Both the position numbers and the translations under genes were made by a program. From assembly GCA_014238625.1 (NCBI GenBank), contig JABAAS010000010.1, positions 3,672-17,923 on the forward strand: a stretch of DNA of 14,252 bases, read 5' to 3'. Shown here in pieces: positions 12,395 to 14,252 of this stretch (its first letter is position 1; each line of letters starts with the position of its first letter). The stretch is from Alphaproteobacteria bacterium (GTDB lineage: Bacteria > Pseudomonadota > Alphaproteobacteria > JABAAW01). The notes under the pieces were generated by a model. It ran no database searches. It saw only the letters and a list, made by a program, of their open reading frames with translations, and was not told the origin of the DNA.

Positions 12395-13126
12395 TTATAC
12401 CAAGAATTTCATGCAAGGTGCGAAGGTTTTGCGATGATGTGGCGACAAGCCATTTTTCTCCAACGCCTTGAGATGCTCAGGCACGGGGTATCCCATATTT
12501 TTCTGCCAAGCGTATAGGGGATATTGTGCGTGTAGTTTTTCCATCAAGGCGTCCCTTGCGACTTTTGCGATGATGGCGGCTGAGGCGATGGTTATGGATT
12601 TGTTATCGCCTTGTACGATGGGCTTTATTTTTTGCGGGTTTATTTGAATGTTTTGCATTCTCAAGCTTGGCGAGTGCCTTCCATCTATCAGGTATGCGTG
12701 TGGCATCCAGCTTGGTATCATATCTTGCGCCCTACTTTGCATTTTACCTTGCATTTTATCTTGCATTTTATCTTGCGCTTTTACTCCGAGCCGTTGCCCG
12801 AGCTTTGCGCAAGCTCTCTGCATGGCTTTGAGACTAGCCTGTAGTATATTATAGCGACCTATTTCACAGACGGATGCGGCACCGAGCGCGTAGAATGCGT
12901 TTTTTTTTATGAGCTGCGCCAAGACGCACCTTTGTTTAGGCGCGAGTTTTTTACTATCGCGTATAGACTTGAGGAAATCGGGAGCTTGCTCCAGCAATAG
13001 TTGAGCAGGGAATACGACGGCTGCCGCTACGACTGGCCCTGCAATCGGTCCTCTACCGACCTCGTCGATACCGACAATCCACCGATCGCGCTCCATTCCG
13101 TAGAGCTTCTCCAACGCGAGATTCAT
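12395..13126 (-). CDS. rnhB: Ribonuclease HII
   Basis: RNase HII nicks DNA at embedded ribonucleotides and removes RNA from RNA-DNA hybrids, starting ribonucleotide excision repair. The 243-residue product has GIDEVGRGPIAGPVVAAAV (19-37) with the first two catalytic acids Asp21 and Glu22, DSKKL (57-61), the third acid in YLIDGRH (Asp148), ASAAIIAKVARD with Asp191, and the C-terminal GYPVPEHLKAL / SPHHRKTF block. All four catalytic acids are present. An extra segment (about 117-136) made of degenerate four-residue repeats sits between the ASLKAMQRAC helix and LIDGRH. The start ATG at 13126 has a modest CGGAAA ribosome site eight bases upstream. The gene lies 51 bases after the antiporter gene and 117 bases before ccrM, all on one strand. 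Confidence 0.95.
   Translation of the reverse strand: MNLALEKLYGMERDRWIVGIDEVGRGPIAGPVVAAAVVFPAQLLLEQAPDFLKSIRDSKKLAPKQRCVLAQLIKKNAFYALGAASVCEIGRYNILQASLKAMQRACAKLGQRLGVKAQDKMQDKMQGKMQSRAQDMIPSWMPHAYLIDGRHSPSLRMQNIQINPQKIKPIVQGDNKSITIASAAIIAKVARDALMEKLHAQYPLYAWQKNMGYPVPEHLKALEKNGLSPHHRKTFAPCMKFLV
12725..12784 (-). repeat. 12-bp in-frame tandem repeat within rnhB (about 5 units)
   Basis: On the plus strand the units are TTGCGCCCTACT, TTGCATTTTACC, TTGCATTTTATC, TTGCATTTTATC and TTGCGCTTTTAC. The middle three (12737-12772) are nearly perfect and the outer two are degraded. The coding strand gives repeated (M/A)Q(D/G/S)(K/R) units. The gradient of decay suggests repeated expansion. Confidence 0.9.
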
Positions 13127-13177
13127 AGAGTTTTCCGTTATCAGCAGCCTGCTATTTCAGCAGCTTTTCTAGCTTTT

Positions 13178-14252
13178 CTAAGGAGTTTCGCTCCACCTTT
13201 TTCTATCTTTTTTTTGTTTTTGCCACTCTTTCTGCAAATGCCTTATGTCGCGTTCGGAGAGCTTAACTTTTGCGAAGGGCAAAGCCGAGCGCAAGATAGT
13301 TCCCAGAGCTGTCATCAAGCCGACCTCGCCGCTTTTGGCTATCATTACATTATGCAGATGCCTTGCTACGGAGACATAGAAGGGAGATGTTATGAGCGAC
13401 AAGACTGTTATGCTTATGAGGTAGTTGAGCAGTGTTTGGTCAATCAATGCCACGCCGACGGCGACCGCGCCCATCACGAAAGAGAACTCGCCCATCTGCC
13501 CGAGCAATAGGCTAGCGAGGAACGCCTCGCCCCAGCCTTTGCCCAATGTTCGCAAGCCCAGCACATTTAGCAGAGTTTTGAAGATTGTTGCGCTTGCAAG
13601 GATAGTCATTATCGCGAGGAAGTTTTGGAACAAGAACGCTAGGTCTACCAACAATCCTATCGATAGGAAGAAGACCATCAGGAGCACTACTTTTATGGGT
13701 TCTGCGTTTTTATGCGCTACACTGCTCTGCGCGCTGTTCCCGATAGTCAAGCCAGCGAGGAAGGCACCGAATGCGGGCGAGAGTCCCAACAAGCCGCTAA
13801 TCAATGCGAAGCCCAAGCACCAGGCGAGCACGGCGAGAGGAGTTAGGTCTCGCTTTGTCATCACTAGGTCTGCGAAGGGCATATTGAAGGATTTCTTTCT
13901 GGACAAGAAGATGATGAATGCGACGAGCACGACAATCGATATTGTGACCTCGATTGCGATTTTGACGAGGCTAGCGAGCTCTGGCATCGCTCCGCCGCCA
14001 AAGCCAGATATTATCAACAGCATTGGCGCGATAGCGAGGTCTTGAGCGATTAGTATGCCGATTACAAGCTGTCCGGTACGAGTGTTACTCTCACCGATAC
14101 TCTGCACGACTGTAACGGATACGGCGGTGCTAGAGACTGCGAGGCAGAAAGCGAACAACAGCATCTGTCCGAGCGACAGCCCGAATTTAGGACCTAGCCA
14201 TAGGACGAACAGCAGGCTTAGAACGATTTGTATGGCGGTAGCACCGACGGCA
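13178..14252 (-). CDS. KefB/KefC-like monovalent cation:proton antiporter (CPA2), 5' end missing
   Basis: Members exchange K+ or Na+ for H+ across the inner membrane. The frame is open to the right edge, so 357 C-terminal residues are seen and the true start lies outside. The sequence is almost entirely hydrophobic segments. It matches KefC in SSTAVSVTVVQ, the ion-site pair in LIAQD (QD, as in KefC LLFQD), GLSPAFGAFLAGLTIGNS, AEPIKVVLLMVFFLSIGLLVD and LLGQMGEFSFVM. The protein ends soon after the last membrane segment with a basic tail of about 60 residues; there is no TrkA-N/RCK nucleotide-binding domain, which KefB and KefC carry after the membrane part. It is therefore a KefB-like transport domain alone, not a canonical glutathione-gated Kef channel. 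It is the first visible gene of the group leading to rnhB and ccrM. Confidence 0.88.
   Translation of the reverse strand, partial: AVGATAIQIVLSLLFVLWLGPKFGLSLGQMLLFAFCLAVSSTAVSVTVVQSIGESNTRTGQLVIGILIAQDLAIAPMLLIISGFGGGAMPELASLVKIAIEVTISIVVLVAFIIFLSRKKSFNMPFADLVMTKRDLTPLAVLAWCLGFALISGLLGLSPAFGAFLAGLTIGNSAQSSVAHKNAEPIKVVLLMVFFLSIGLLVDLAFLFQNFLAIMTILASATIFKTLLNVLGLRTLGKGWGEAFLASLLLGQMGEFSFVMGAVAVGVALIDQTLLNYLISITVLSLITSPFYVSVARHLHNVMIAKSGEVGLMTALGTILRSALPFAKVKLSERDIRHLQKEWQKQKKDRKRWSETP

Noticed and set aside
12725..12784. Possible CRISPR or regulatory repeat array
   Set aside because: Units are 12 bp with no spacers, lie inside rnhB and keep the reading frame, so this is a coding tandem repeat.
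13425..14045. 206-codon plus-strand frame opposite the antiporter gene
   Set aside because: It lies antisense to a clear CPA2 membrane domain; its composition is the complement of hydrophobic codons.

Overview
The window reads as chromosomal DNA of an alphaproteobacterium. The main evidence is a CcrM-type beta-class adenine methyltransferase with a C-terminal RAMA domain directly downstream of rnhB, an RpoH heat-shock sigma factor with a good RpoH box, a kinase-like/membrane gene pair, and MlaC-family periplasmic proteins. No insertion sequence, phage gene, tRNA, rRNA or CRISPR array was found. Nearly all the DNA is coding; the longest gaps (about 160 and 210 bp) lie between divergent genes. 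The species cannot be named. The N- and C-terminal tails and in-frame repeats would suit a divergent, perhaps host-associated lineage, but that is inference.

Layout. (1) 1-933, minus: the 5' part of a divergent purH (IMP synthesis), running off the left edge, with a strong promoter and a tiny leader ORF upstream. (2) 1096-2046, plus: rpoH, divergent from purH. (3) 6221-2102, minus: an RhlE-like DEAD-box RNA helicase, then a tail-anchored pseudokinase and a three-helix membrane protein one base apart. (4) 6434-7645, plus: recA with a long tail and no recognisable alphaproteobacterial SOS box. (5) 9770-7677, minus: folB, then two tandem, diverged MlaC/Ttg2D-family genes. (6) 9798-10907, plus: folP, whose start is only 27 bp from the folB start on the other strand. 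(7) 14252-10943, minus: a KefB/KefC-like antiporter (cut by the right edge) with no C-terminal RCK domain, then rnhB, then ccrM.

How the genes relate. Housekeeping themes are nucleotide and folate metabolism (PurH uses the formyl-folate pool that FolB and FolP help build), genome maintenance (RecA, RNase HII, CcrM), stress and RNA handling (RpoH, RhlE), and envelope or ion balance (the MlaC pair, the antiporter). The least understood part is the pseudokinase and membrane-protein pair. Two window-wide traits stand out. Short 12- or 15-bp tandem repeats sit in frame inside four conserved enzymes, and the tetranucleotide CTAG, usually rare in proteobacteria, is common here.
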